Assembly (NCBI GenBank): GCA_030018715.1
Contig: JASEHN010000074.1
Location: 1 to 10,440 of the forward strand
DNA length: 10,440 bases
Origin: Thermodesulfobacteriota bacterium
GTDB taxonomy: Bacteria > Desulfobacterota > SM23-61
Direction: 5' to 3'
Position numbers and translations under genes: made by a program. This document shows positions 1 through 5,895 of this stretch, in pieces (position 1 is the stretch's first letter; each line of letters starts with the position of its first letter). The notes beneath the pieces were generated by a model, which did not search any database, was not told the DNA's origin, and saw only the letters and a list, made by a program, of their open reading frames with translations.

Positions 1-5
1 TCCAT
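1..5 (-). CDS. 5' end of next downstream gene (start codon only)
   Basis: Reading the minus strand, an ATG occupies positions 5-3. It is preceded by a textbook Shine-Dalgarno sequence, AGGAGG at 16-11, with a 5-nt spacer. Only five bases of coding sequence lie inside the window, so the product cannot be named. The position, 114 bp after the livK stop and on the same strand, suggests another member of the cluster. Confidence 0.6.
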
Positions 6-10
6 TGTTT

Positions 11-16
11 CCTCCT
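11..16 (-). promoter_or_regulatory. Ribosome binding site for the gene starting at position 5
   Basis: AGGAGG on the minus strand, 5 nt upstream of ATG. This is the main evidence that a real gene begins at the window edge. Confidence 0.6.
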
Positions 17-30
17 TTTTTAATTTATTT

Positions 31-109
31 GGACGCAGATAAAAACAGATTTTCACGATATAAAATTTAAAGAAATTTTAATCGGCTTTTTCTGCGCAAA
101 TCTGCGTCC
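31..109. repeat. Inverted-repeat element, GGACGCAGAT family, in the livK downstream spacer
   Basis: The 10-bp arm GGACGCAGAT (31-40) is matched perfectly by its reverse complement at 100-109. Weaker pairing continues inward (ACAGAT near 45-50 against TCTGCGC near 91-97). The interior is AT-rich. The element fills most of the 114-bp gap between the livK stop and the next start codon. A transcript could fold it into a stem-loop, but no T-tract follows in the direction of transcription, so it does not look like an intrinsic terminator. Its sequence differs from the CACAGAG-type repeats elsewhere in the window. Confidence 0.7.
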
Positions 110-119
110 CTATTATTAA

Positions 120-1274
120 TTACTCCAGCATTTTCCACTGGCCGTTTACGATCTGGACTATAACCATCGAGTCCGTTCCCAGGCCGTTATGATCCTCTGG
201 TGTCAAGTTATATATGCCACTGACGCCTATGTATCCTTGGGTCTTCTCGATTGCCTCCCGCAGCTTTTCGTTGTCTGTCCCAACCTTTTTCATGGCATTA
301 GCCACGATGTAGATGGCATCCCAGGCATACCCCGAATGGGTGTTGATGGGGAACTGCCGTTCGTATTGATAGACGTCTTTGTAGAGCCGGATAAATTCAT
401 GGATGACCTTTTTCTGCGGATCGGCATCTGGAAGCTGAGAAGCAACCATCAACTTGGTGGAAGGCATGATGTTTCCTTCCGAGGCGGTTCCGGCCAGCTC
501 GATATATTTCGGGTCGGGCAGGCCGTGGCATTGGTAGAGCGGGGTCTGGATAGCCAACTGCTTGACGTTTTTAGCCACGATGGAGCCGGCCTTCCCGATC
601 GTCCAGCAGATGATGGCTTCGGGCGAGGCGGCCTTGATCTTGACTAACTGTGCGGTCATATCGCTGTCTGTCGCCTGGAAGGATTCACTGGCAATGATTT
701 TCAGGCCGTATTCCGGCGCCAGCTTTTCCAGCCAGTTTTTCCCATCCCGGCCAAAGCCATCGGCGGCGGTGATGATGGCGATTTTCTGGATATTTTTCTT
801 TTTCATGTACTCGTAAGTTTTCTTCACGGCCACGGAGGTTCTCTGGGGAGATTTAAACGTCCAGTGAAACGGCTTGACAGTAATCGGGGGATCCCCGCCC
901 ACAGCCATGAAGGTGGGGACCTTCATCTGCTCGATAATAGGCTTAGCTGCCATACCCGTATCCGTCCGGGTTGGGCCGATGATGGCTACCACTTTGTCTG
1001 ACTCGATAAATTTTTTGGCGATGATGGCAGCCTTCGTAGGATCACCCTCGTCATCGGCGATCACCAATTGCAGCGGACGGCCGTTGATTCCGCCCTCAGA
1101 GTTGATTTTTTTCACGACCATCTCGGCCACCAGCTTCGTGGGAGTGCCGATGAAGGCTGAGGCCCCCGTAAGGTCAAAGAAGGCTCCTAACTTGATCGGA
1201 TCAGCTCCCCAGGCTACCCCCCCTGCGACACAGAGTGTCAGAAGTAAACAGATGAACAACAACCCTCTTTTCAT
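120..1274 (-). CDS. livK: ABC transporter periplasmic substrate-binding protein, branched-chain/aromatic amino acid type
   Basis: The 384-residue protein belongs to the type 1 periplasmic-binding family (Peripla_BP_6, LivK/BraC-like). It captures substrate in the periplasm and delivers it to the LivHM permease. An N-terminal signal peptide is visible: basic MKRG, hydrophobic residues 5-20, and a probable signal peptidase I site after A21-W22-G23. The mature protein opens with the family pattern GAFFDLTGASA (30-40), followed by INSEGGINGRPL (57-68) and DDEGDP (74-79). Length is normal. I chose ATG at 1274 because AGGAGG lies 8 nt upstream and the signal peptide begins there; an in-frame GTG at 1304 only adds a charged leader before it. 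The gene is last of the visible set, separated from the second ligase gene by about 220 bp of repeats. Family membership is firm. The ligand is not: leucine-type, aromatic amino acid or aromatic acid are all possible, the last two favoured by the neighbours. Confidence 0.93.
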   Translation of the reverse strand: MKRGLLFICLLLTLCVAGGVAWGADPIKLGAFFDLTGASAFIGTPTKLVAEMVVKKINSEGGINGRPLQLVIADDEGDPTKAAIIAKKFIESDKVVAIIGPTRTDTGMAAKPIIEQMKVPTFMAVGGDPPITVKPFHWTFKSPQRTSVAVKKTYEYMKKKNIQKIAIITAADGFGRDGKNWLEKLAPEYGLKIIASESFQATDSDMTAQLVKIKAASPEAIICWTIGKAGSIVAKNVKQLAIQTPLYQCHGLPDPKYIELAGTASEGNIMPSTKLMVASQLPDADPQKKVIHEFIRLYKDVYQYERQFPINTHSGYAWDAIYIVANAMKKVGTDNEKLREAIEKTQGYIGVSGIYNLTPEDHNGLGTDSMVIVQIVNGQWKMLE

Positions 1275-1282
1275 TTCTTTTT

Positions 1283-1288
1283 CCTCCT
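1283..1288 (-). promoter_or_regulatory. Ribosome binding site deciding the livK start
   Basis: AGGAGG on the minus strand with an 8-nt spacer to the ATG at 1274. It favours this start over the GTG at 1304, which lies upstream of the site. Confidence 0.75.
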
Positions 1289-1322
1289 CTTTTTTAGAAT
1301 TCACCGCAATAATTTTTATTTA

Positions 1323-1394
1323 CCTCTGCGTTCTCGGCGATCTCCGCGGTGAAATAAATTAAAATTAGCCACAGAGGGTACAGAGATCACAGAG
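1323..1394. repeat. Inverted-repeat element, diverged CACAGAG family
   Basis: The right arm (1369-1394) contains three tandem variants of the nonamer CCACAGAGG, the same unit as at 4945, 8314 and 10299. The left arm (1323-1351) is a diverged reverse-complement counterpart with the periodic pattern CTCTGCG..CTCGGCG..CTCCGCG. About 17 bp of AT-rich sequence separates them. The element lies between livK and the second ligase gene. It resembles those in the other spacers but with weaker arm pairing and a much shorter centre. Confidence 0.6.
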
Positions 1395-1433
1395 TTTTAA
1401 AACCATGATTAAGAAAAAGTAAAGAATATGTCA

Positions 1434-1501
1434 AACGTCTAAAGTGATCCGCCTAAGGCGGACTAAAGTTGCAAAAAGGAATTTCCTATACAATAAATTT
1501 A
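1434..1501. repeat. 68-bp repeat, left copy of a long inverted pair with 10374-10440
   Basis: Positions 1434-1501 match the reverse complement of 10374-10440 at about 65 of 68 aligned columns: one single-base gap and two substitutions. The copy contains a perfect small palindrome, TCCGCC-TAA-GGCGGA, and a second palindromic patch, GGAATTTCC. Its inner edge reaches exactly through the TAA stop codon (1501-1499) of the adjacent ligase gene. No T-tract follows the GC-rich hairpin, so terminator function is not evident. Confidence 0.85.
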
Positions 1502-2785
1502 TCTGTCATCGAACACCCTTTTTGATTTTCGCTCTGTCCGGGGCAGGCTTTGGAAATCTACGATTTCTACCTTGCCGCTGACCAGAAGTTGCCGGTTGAT
1601 GAGGTGTTCCAGATGGGCGGCCAGAGCCTTGTCTCTCTCTCGGTCGCCCCCTTCAGCTCGCTCCACTTTTATGGTCATATAATCTTTTCCATCCGGCTTC
1701 CTCTTTAAGAAAACCTGAAATTCGCTGCCCACTTGGGGAACCTGAGAGAGAATATGGTCGATCTGGCCCGGATAAATATTCACTCCTCTGATGATGAACA
1801 TATCATCCGAACGGCCGAGGATTTTGTCATGCCTGGGCAGGATATTTCCGCAGGAACACCGGCCGGGAATTACTTTCGTCAGGTCGCGGGTGCGGTAGCG
1901 AATCAGGGGGGCAGCCTCCTTCCGCAGGGTGGTGACGACCATTTCCCCTTCTTCTCCAGGCGGCAATGGCTTTAGCGAATGCGGGTCAATGATTTCTAAT
2001 ATGTAATAATCAGCCCAGTAATGGATTCCTTCATGGGCCGGACATTCCAAGCCCGTGCCCGGGCCGTAAAGTTCGGTCAAACCGGGGATGTCAAAGGTAT
2101 CCTCCACCCCCAGGTACCCTTCAATATTCCGGCGCATGGCCTCGCTATGCCGTTCGGCTCCGAAGATCATCTTGCGGAGACTGATTTTTTCCCTCAGGCC
2201 ACGACGTTTGATCTCTTCGGCCAGGAGCAAACCCATGGAAGCCGTGCAACAGAAGACCGTGGTCTTAAGGTCAACCATAAGCTCACAATGCATATCAAGA
2301 TTTCCGGGGCCTACGGGCACGGCCATGGCTCCAAACCTTTCGGCCCCCAGCTGAAAACCCACCCCGGCGGTCCAGAGGCCATAACCGACGGCAACCTGCA
2401 CCCTGTCCGCCGGCGTAAGGCCGGCCATTTCATAACAGCGGGCGAACATATCGCTCCAATCACGGAGGTCTTTTTCCGTGTAGCAGAGGACTTTCCTCTT
2501 TCCGGTCGTTCCGGAGGAGGCGTGGATGCGCACCACTTGTTCGATAGGGACAGAGAGAAGCGGGAAAGGATAACCCTCCCTTAGGTCTTCGGCTGTGGTG
2601 AAAGGAAGTTTCTGGATGTCCTCAATACAATTGATATCCTGCTGCTGAACTCCGGCTTCCTTCATTTTCTTCTGATAAAAAGGAGATCCGGCAAAGGCGT
2701 GCTTGACGGTCCACCTCAAGCCATTAAGCTGTAACTGAATCATCTCTTCTTCCGATTTAATAGATGGCATGAAAGTTTTTGTCAT
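1499..2785 (-). CDS. paaK: Phenylacetate-CoA ligase family protein (AMP-forming), motif-complete copy
   Basis: A cytoplasmic adenylate-forming enzyme of the PaaK family. Such enzymes join an arylacetate and CoA through an acyl-AMP intermediate using ATP. The 428-residue protein (family typically about 430) shows the phosphate-binding loop SSGTTGK (90-96), YRTRDLT (297-303) with the conserved aspartate, a CSCG pair (310-313), GRSDDM (324-329), RGVNIYP (333-339), and a C-terminal PRTERKSKRVFDDR ending that carries the catalytic lysine (about K420). One departure: the usual D-I-Y-G-[LS]-[ST]-E motif reads DIPGLTE, so the adenine-facing tyrosine is proline. I chose ATG at 2785 because GAGGAG lies 10 nt upstream; ATG at 2794 sits only 1 nt from it, and TTG at 2803 precedes it. 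The gene follows a paralogue after a repeat-filled spacer. Aryl-CoA ligase activity is likely and the exact acid unknown; phenylacetate, indoleacetate or hydroxyphenylacetate would fit iorAB. Confidence 0.9.
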   Translation of the reverse strand: MTKTFMPSIKSEEEMIQLQLNGLRWTVKHAFAGSPFYQKKMKEAGVQQQDINCIEDIQKLPFTTAEDLREGYPFPLLSVPIEQVVRIHASSGTTGKRKVLCYTEKDLRDWSDMFARCYEMAGLTPADRVQVAVGYGLWTAGVGFQLGAERFGAMAVPVGPGNLDMHCELMVDLKTTVFCCTASMGLLLAEEIKRRGLREKISLRKMIFGAERHSEAMRRNIEGYLGVEDTFDIPGLTELYGPGTGLECPAHEGIHYWADYYILEIIDPHSLKPLPPGEEGEMVVTTLRKEAAPLIRYRTRDLTKVIPGRCSCGNILPRHDKILGRSDDMFIIRGVNIYPGQIDHILSQVPQVGSEFQVFLKRKPDGKDYMTIKVERAEGGDRERDKALAAHLEHLINRQLLVSGKVEIVDFQSLPRTERKSKRVFDDR

Positions 2786-2795
2786 TACGGTCATT

Positions 2796-2801
2796 CTCCT
2801 C
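2796..2801 (-). promoter_or_regulatory. Ribosome binding site deciding the second paaK start
   Basis: GAGGAG on the minus strand is 10 nt from the ATG at 2785 and 1 nt from the ATG at 2794. The site therefore supports 2785. It lies just outside the adjacent inverted-repeat element. Confidence 0.55.
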
Positions 2802-2802
2802 A

Positions 2803-2942
2803 AAGGCGCAAGGCGTAAGGCGTAAAAGAAGTTGCAAGTTACAGGTTCAAAGTTTCAAGTTGAAAAACGCGCAACTCGTAACCCGCAACACTCAACACTC
2901 TTCTCCCATACCCGTGGCTTTCTCGCGCCTGGCGCCTTACGG
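2803..2942. repeat. Nested inverted-repeat element filling the spacer between the two ligase genes
   Basis: An outer arm rich in GGCGCAAGGCGTAAGG (about 2804-2825) pairs imperfectly with 2923-2942 (reverse complement CCGTAAGGCGCCAGGCGCGA; about 13 of 17 in the best register). An inner arm, GTTGCAAGTTACAGGTT (2831-2847), pairs with 2873-2889 at about 13 of 17. The whole could fold into one long imperfect hairpin. The stop codon of the upstream ligase gene (2939-2937) lies within the right outer arm. Confidence 0.65.
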
Positions 2943-4187
2943 TATTTTTCCAATTTCCACTTCCACCCTCAACCCTATGGCCCGGCGCAGGGCTAATTGA
3001 ACGCTCTCTTGCAGGGCGGTCTTTCTTTCTTCCCTAATTGTAAAAATCTCCGGAGAAGCTTCCACGCGCACTTTCAGCCGGTCGTTCATTTCCTGTTTCT
3101 CGGTCACTTCCAGGGAATAACCCGGTCCGACCCCATCGATGCCGGCCAGTACCTCCTCAATCTTCTCCGGGAAAACGTTGATTCCGCGCACGGAAATCAT
3201 TTTGTCGGCTCTTTTAAGCACCCTATCCATCCGGGCCATTGTCCGGCCGCAAGAGCAGGGTTCGTAATGGAGCGCGGTTAAATCGCTTGTCCGGTAACGT
3301 AAGAGGGGATAGGCATTTGTCGTGAGTGTGGTTAGTACCAGCTCTCCTTCTTGCCCGGCGCTCAGGGTTTGTCCGGTATGCGGGTTGATCACTTCTGCAA
3401 AAAAATGGTCTTCAAAAATATGCAAGCCAGCTCTTGCTGAACATTCACCGGCAACTCCGGGTTCGATCAGCTCCATGACGCCGTAAATATCGTAAGCCTT
3501 GATTTTAAAATTTTCCTCGATGACCTGGCGAACGCGTTCTGGCCAGGGCTCTGCCCCGAAAAGACCGATGTTCAAAGACAAAGAACGGGGGTCCATCTTC
3601 TTCCTTTTCATGGTTTCCATGATATGCAGGGCGAAAGAGGGGGTGGAAATTAGGACCGTGCTGCGAAAATCCTGCATGATCCTGAGCTGAACTTCAGCCG
3701 AGGCGATCGATGTCGGGACAACGGCTGCGCCGATCAGTTCGGCAGCCTGATTGAACCGCACCGCCCCCAAAAAAAGGCCGTAGTTGAAAGCCACCTGGAG
3801 GATGTCGTGATCGGTTATGCCGATCCCGGCCATGATCCGGGCCACGAGTTCCCGCCAGATCTTCAAATCCTGCCGCGTATAACCGATGACGATGGGGTTT
3901 CCATAAATCCCCAAGGGAAACTGCAGGCGAACCACGTCCCGCAAGGGAACGGCAAACATTCCGTAGGGATAGTTGTCCATCAGATCCTTGCGGGTGGTGA
4001 AGGGAATTTTTTTTAGGTCTTCGAGGGACTTGATGTCATCCGGGTTCACCCCGGTCTCGTCGAATTTTTTACGGTAAAAATCGACATTGGAGTAAGCCTG
4101 GTTAACCACGATCTGCAGCCGTTCGTTCTGCAATTCGAGAAGTTCATTGCGCTCCATGGCTTCAATATCCGGATTGAATATGGGCAT
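2937..4187 (-). CDS. Phenylacetate-CoA ligase homologue with degenerate ATP loop and missing C-terminal lysine motif
   Basis: This 416-residue protein is clearly PaaK-family along its length: PFTTRKDL (62-69), DIYGVMELIEPGVAGEC (233-249), YRTSDLT (298-304), PCSCGR (310-315), KRADKM (325-330) and RGINVFP (334-340). Two catalytic elements look lost. The phosphate-binding loop, normally A-S-S-G-T-T-G-K-P, reads FPLGIYGNP (90-98): both glycines and the proline remain, but both serines, both threonines and the lysine are replaced. The protein also stops at EIGKIP, where family members continue into P-R-[ST]-x-x-K, so the catalytic lysine is absent. GRSDDM has become KRADKM. The frame is otherwise intact. 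ATG at 4187 follows GGAGG by 4 nt, and the gene sits 12 bp after livF. It may be a non-catalytic partner of the adjacent ligase, an enzyme with altered chemistry, or an early-stage pseudogene. Family call firm, ligase activity doubtful. Confidence 0.85.
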   Translation of the reverse strand: MPIFNPDIEAMERNELLELQNERLQIVVNQAYSNVDFYRKKFDETGVNPDDIKSLEDLKKIPFTTRKDLMDNYPYGMFAVPLRDVVRLQFPLGIYGNPIVIGYTRQDLKIWRELVARIMAGIGITDHDILQVAFNYGLFLGAVRFNQAAELIGAAVVPTSIASAEVQLRIMQDFRSTVLISTPSFALHIMETMKRKKMDPRSLSLNIGLFGAEPWPERVRQVIEENFKIKAYDIYGVMELIEPGVAGECSARAGLHIFEDHFFAEVINPHTGQTLSAGQEGELVLTTLTTNAYPLLRYRTSDLTALHYEPCSCGRTMARMDRVLKRADKMISVRGINVFPEKIEEVLAGIDGVGPGYSLEVTEKQEMNDRLKVRVEASPEIFTIREERKTALQESVQLALRRAIGLRVEVEIGKIP

Positions 4188-4199
4188 ATTTCCTCCCGA

Positions 4200-4931
4200 T
4201 TACCTTTCCCATTTCCCCCTGTAGTCTTTGCCTAAAAAAGCCCTTTTCACTTCATCGTTGTTTAAAAGCTCTTGGCCGCTTCCGCTCAGGACAATCCGGC
4301 CCGTGTCCAGAACATAAGTCCTATGGGAAATACGCAGGGCTTCTTTGGCGTTCTGTTCGACAAGCAAGATGGTTATTCCCCGATCATTCAGCGACCGGAC
4401 GATGTGGAAGATTTCCGAAACGACTGTGGGAGCCAATCCCAGGGAAGGCTCATCGAGCATGAGCAATTTGGGCTGACCCATCAAGGCCTTTCCCAAGGCT
4501 AACATCTGCCGTTCCCCGCCAGAGAGCGTCCCGGCCGGCTGGTCCTTGCGCTCCCGCAGAATGGGGAAAAGTTGAAATACTTTTTCCATCTCTTCGGCCA
4601 ATTTGACCCGATCCGGACGTCGGAGGTAGGCCCCGAGTTCCAGATTTTCCAGGAGAGTGAGAGGGTTGAAAACCTTTTCAGCCTCGGGTACCTGGAGAAT
4701 ACCCAGAGCCACGATTTTTTCCGGTTTCATCCCCCGGGTTTCCACGTTGAGGAAAACCCTGCTTCCATTCCGCGACGGGTGCAGGCCAGAGATGACGTTC
4801 AGCAGGGTGGTTTTCCCTGAACCGTTGGCTCCGATGAGGGAGACAATTTCTCCGGCTTCGACATGCAGGGTTACATGGCGCAGGACCTGTGTTTTCCCGA
4901 AAAAAGCGTCAATGTTTTTGAGCTTCAGCAT
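4200..4931 (-). CDS. livF: Branched-chain/aromatic amino acid ABC transporter ATP-binding protein LivF
   Basis: A 243-residue cytoplasmic ATPase of the LivF type, one of two nucleotide-binding subunits that power import through LivHM. Visible motifs: Walker A GANGSGKTT (34-42), Q-loop region LQVPEAEKVF (79-88, the pattern typical of LivF), ABC signature LSGGE (136-140), Walker B LLMLDEP (156-162) and D-loop LGLAP. The switch position reads VEQN (191-194), with glutamine in place of histidine, which is usual for LivF. Length is normal. ATG at 4931 gives the expected MLKLKNIDAFFG N-terminus but has no good Shine-Dalgarno sequence. A repeat element begins only 13 bp upstream and may have replaced the original leader. 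It is separated from livG by 181 bp and runs into the first ligase gene with a 12-bp gap. Confidence 0.95.
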   Translation of the reverse strand: MLKLKNIDAFFGKTQVLRHVTLHVEAGEIVSLIGANGSGKTTLLNVISGLHPSRNGSRVFLNVETRGMKPEKIVALGILQVPEAEKVFNPLTLLENLELGAYLRRPDRVKLAEEMEKVFQLFPILRERKDQPAGTLSGGERQMLALGKALMGQPKLLMLDEPSLGLAPTVVSEIFHIVRSLNDRGITILLVEQNAKEALRISHRTYVLDTGRIVLSGSGQELLNNDEVKRAFLGKDYRGKWER

Positions 4932-4944
4932 AGTTCAAAATATT

Positions 4945-5103
4945 TGCCACAGAGGTCACAGAGCACACAGAGATAAAAAAACATATTGAATGCCAAATAA
5001 TAAGTAATGAAAAATTAAAAACCTGAACTCTTTCATTTTCACTTTTTACACTTTTCTGTTTTTAATCAATTATTCTCGGTGACCTCTGTGTCCTCTGTGG
5101 CAT
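4945..5103. repeat. Inverted-repeat element, CACAGAG nonamer arms, between livG and livF
   Basis: The left arm (4945-4973) and right arm (5074-5102) are reverse complements at about 25 of 29 positions. Each arm is built of three tandem 9-bp units close to CCACAGAGG / TCACAGAGG / ACACAGAG. About 100 bp of AT-rich sequence lies between them, with no ORF. The element accounts for almost all of the 181-bp spacer, ending 10 bp after the livG stop and 13 bp before the livF start. I see no further gene or clear promoter in the interior. Confidence 0.85.
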
Positions 5104-5112
5104 AAAAGTCGT

Positions 5113-5895
5113 TTACGTTCCCAGGTACGCTTCCACAACCCGGCTGTCCTTCTGCATCTCTTCCGGCCGGCCTTCGCCGATCTTGGCACCGTGGTGGAGA
5201 ACAATAACCCAGTCTGAAATACCCATAACCAGATGCATGTTGTGCTCAACCAGGATGATGGTCTGGCCGGTTTGCTTTAATTTGATAATCAAATCCCCCA
5301 TGGCCTCGGTTTCCCGGATATTCAAGCCGGCTACCGGCTCGTCCAGGAGTAGAAGTTCCGGCTCGCCGGCCATGGCCCGGGCGATTTCCAGGCGTTTTTG
5401 ATCGGCGATGGAAACGTGGGCAGACATCCAGTACGCTTTGGGCAGGAGGCCGAAAAAATCGAGCAGAGTTTCGGCTTTTTCCCTGATCTTCTTTTCTTCC
5501 CGCCTTTCACTGGCAAAATGGAACAGGCCATCCCAAAAACCCGATTTTGTCCTTGGGTGCATACCTACCATCACGTTTTCCAGGACGGTCATGTTGGAAA
5601 AAAGTTGTACCTGCTGGAAAGTCCGGTTGATCCCCCGGGCGGTAATCTGAAAAGGTTTCAGCCCGGATATGGGCATCCCGCGAAAAAGGATTTCCCCGGA
5701 ATTCGGAGAATAAACGCCGGTTATGGCATTAAGGAGAGTTGTCTTGCCCGCTCCATTCGGCCCGATGACAGATACGATCTGGTGCGGAGCGATGGAGAAG
5801 GAGAGGGCATTCAAAGCTTCCAGCCCCCCGAACCTCATAGTGATCTCCCGGGTCTCCAGAATGGTTTGGTTTTGTTGAAAAACTTTTTCCGGCAT
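5113..5895 (-). CDS. livG: Branched-chain/aromatic amino acid ABC transporter ATP-binding protein LivG
   Basis: A 260-residue cytoplasmic ATPase, partner of LivF in the importer. Motifs: Walker A GPNGAGKTT (45-53), INRTFQQVQLF (89-99) with the Q-loop glutamine, Walker B LLLLDEPVAGLN (181-192), and switch histidine H218 in LVEHNM. The LivG-specific insertion (about 115-155) between Q-loop and signature is present. The ABC signature, canonically LSGGQ, is degenerate: VSIADQKRLEIARA (161-174). LivG proteins often deviate here, but this copy keeps little beyond the serine and glutamine. ATG at 5895 overlaps the livM stop by one base (TAATG). An AAAGG sequence 6 nt upstream, inside livM, serves as ribosome binding site, so translation is probably coupled. 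Identification is firm. Confidence 0.95.
   Translation of the reverse strand: MPEKVFQQNQTILETREITMRFGGLEALNALSFSIAPHQIVSVIGPNGAGKTTLLNAITGVYSPNSGEILFRGMPISGLKPFQITARGINRTFQQVQLFSNMTVLENVMVGMHPRTKSGFWDGLFHFASERREEKKIREKAETLLDFFGLLPKAYWMSAHVSIADQKRLEIARAMAGEPELLLLDEPVAGLNIRETEAMGDLIIKLKQTGQTIILVEHNMHLVMGISDWVIVLHHGAKIGEGRPEEMQKDSRVVEAYLGT

Noticed and set aside
31..109. Intrinsic terminator after livK
   Set aside because: A stem can form, but no T-tract follows on the transcribed strand; the sequence continues into AAATAAATT and then the ribosome binding site of the next gene.
1228..1240. Lipoprotein signal at Cys15 of LivK
   Set aside because: The residues before the cysteine are L-T-L, not a lipobox, and a better signal peptidase I site follows at A-W-G.
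1272..1304. Longer livK starting at GTG 1304
   Set aside because: The extra residues are a charged leader that would precede the signal peptide, and the AGGAGG site lies downstream of that GTG, correctly spaced for the ATG at 1274.
1441..1470. GC-rich hairpin TCCGCC-TAA-GGCGGA as terminator after the second ligase gene
   Set aside because: The 6-bp stem is not followed by a T-run in either direction, and the same palindrome occurs in the inverted copy upstream of iorA, so it is part of a repeat.
4945..4975. Tandem CACAGAG nonamers as a possible CRISPR array
   Set aside because: The repeat period is 9 bp with no spacers of CRISPR size, only three units per arm, and no cas genes nearby.
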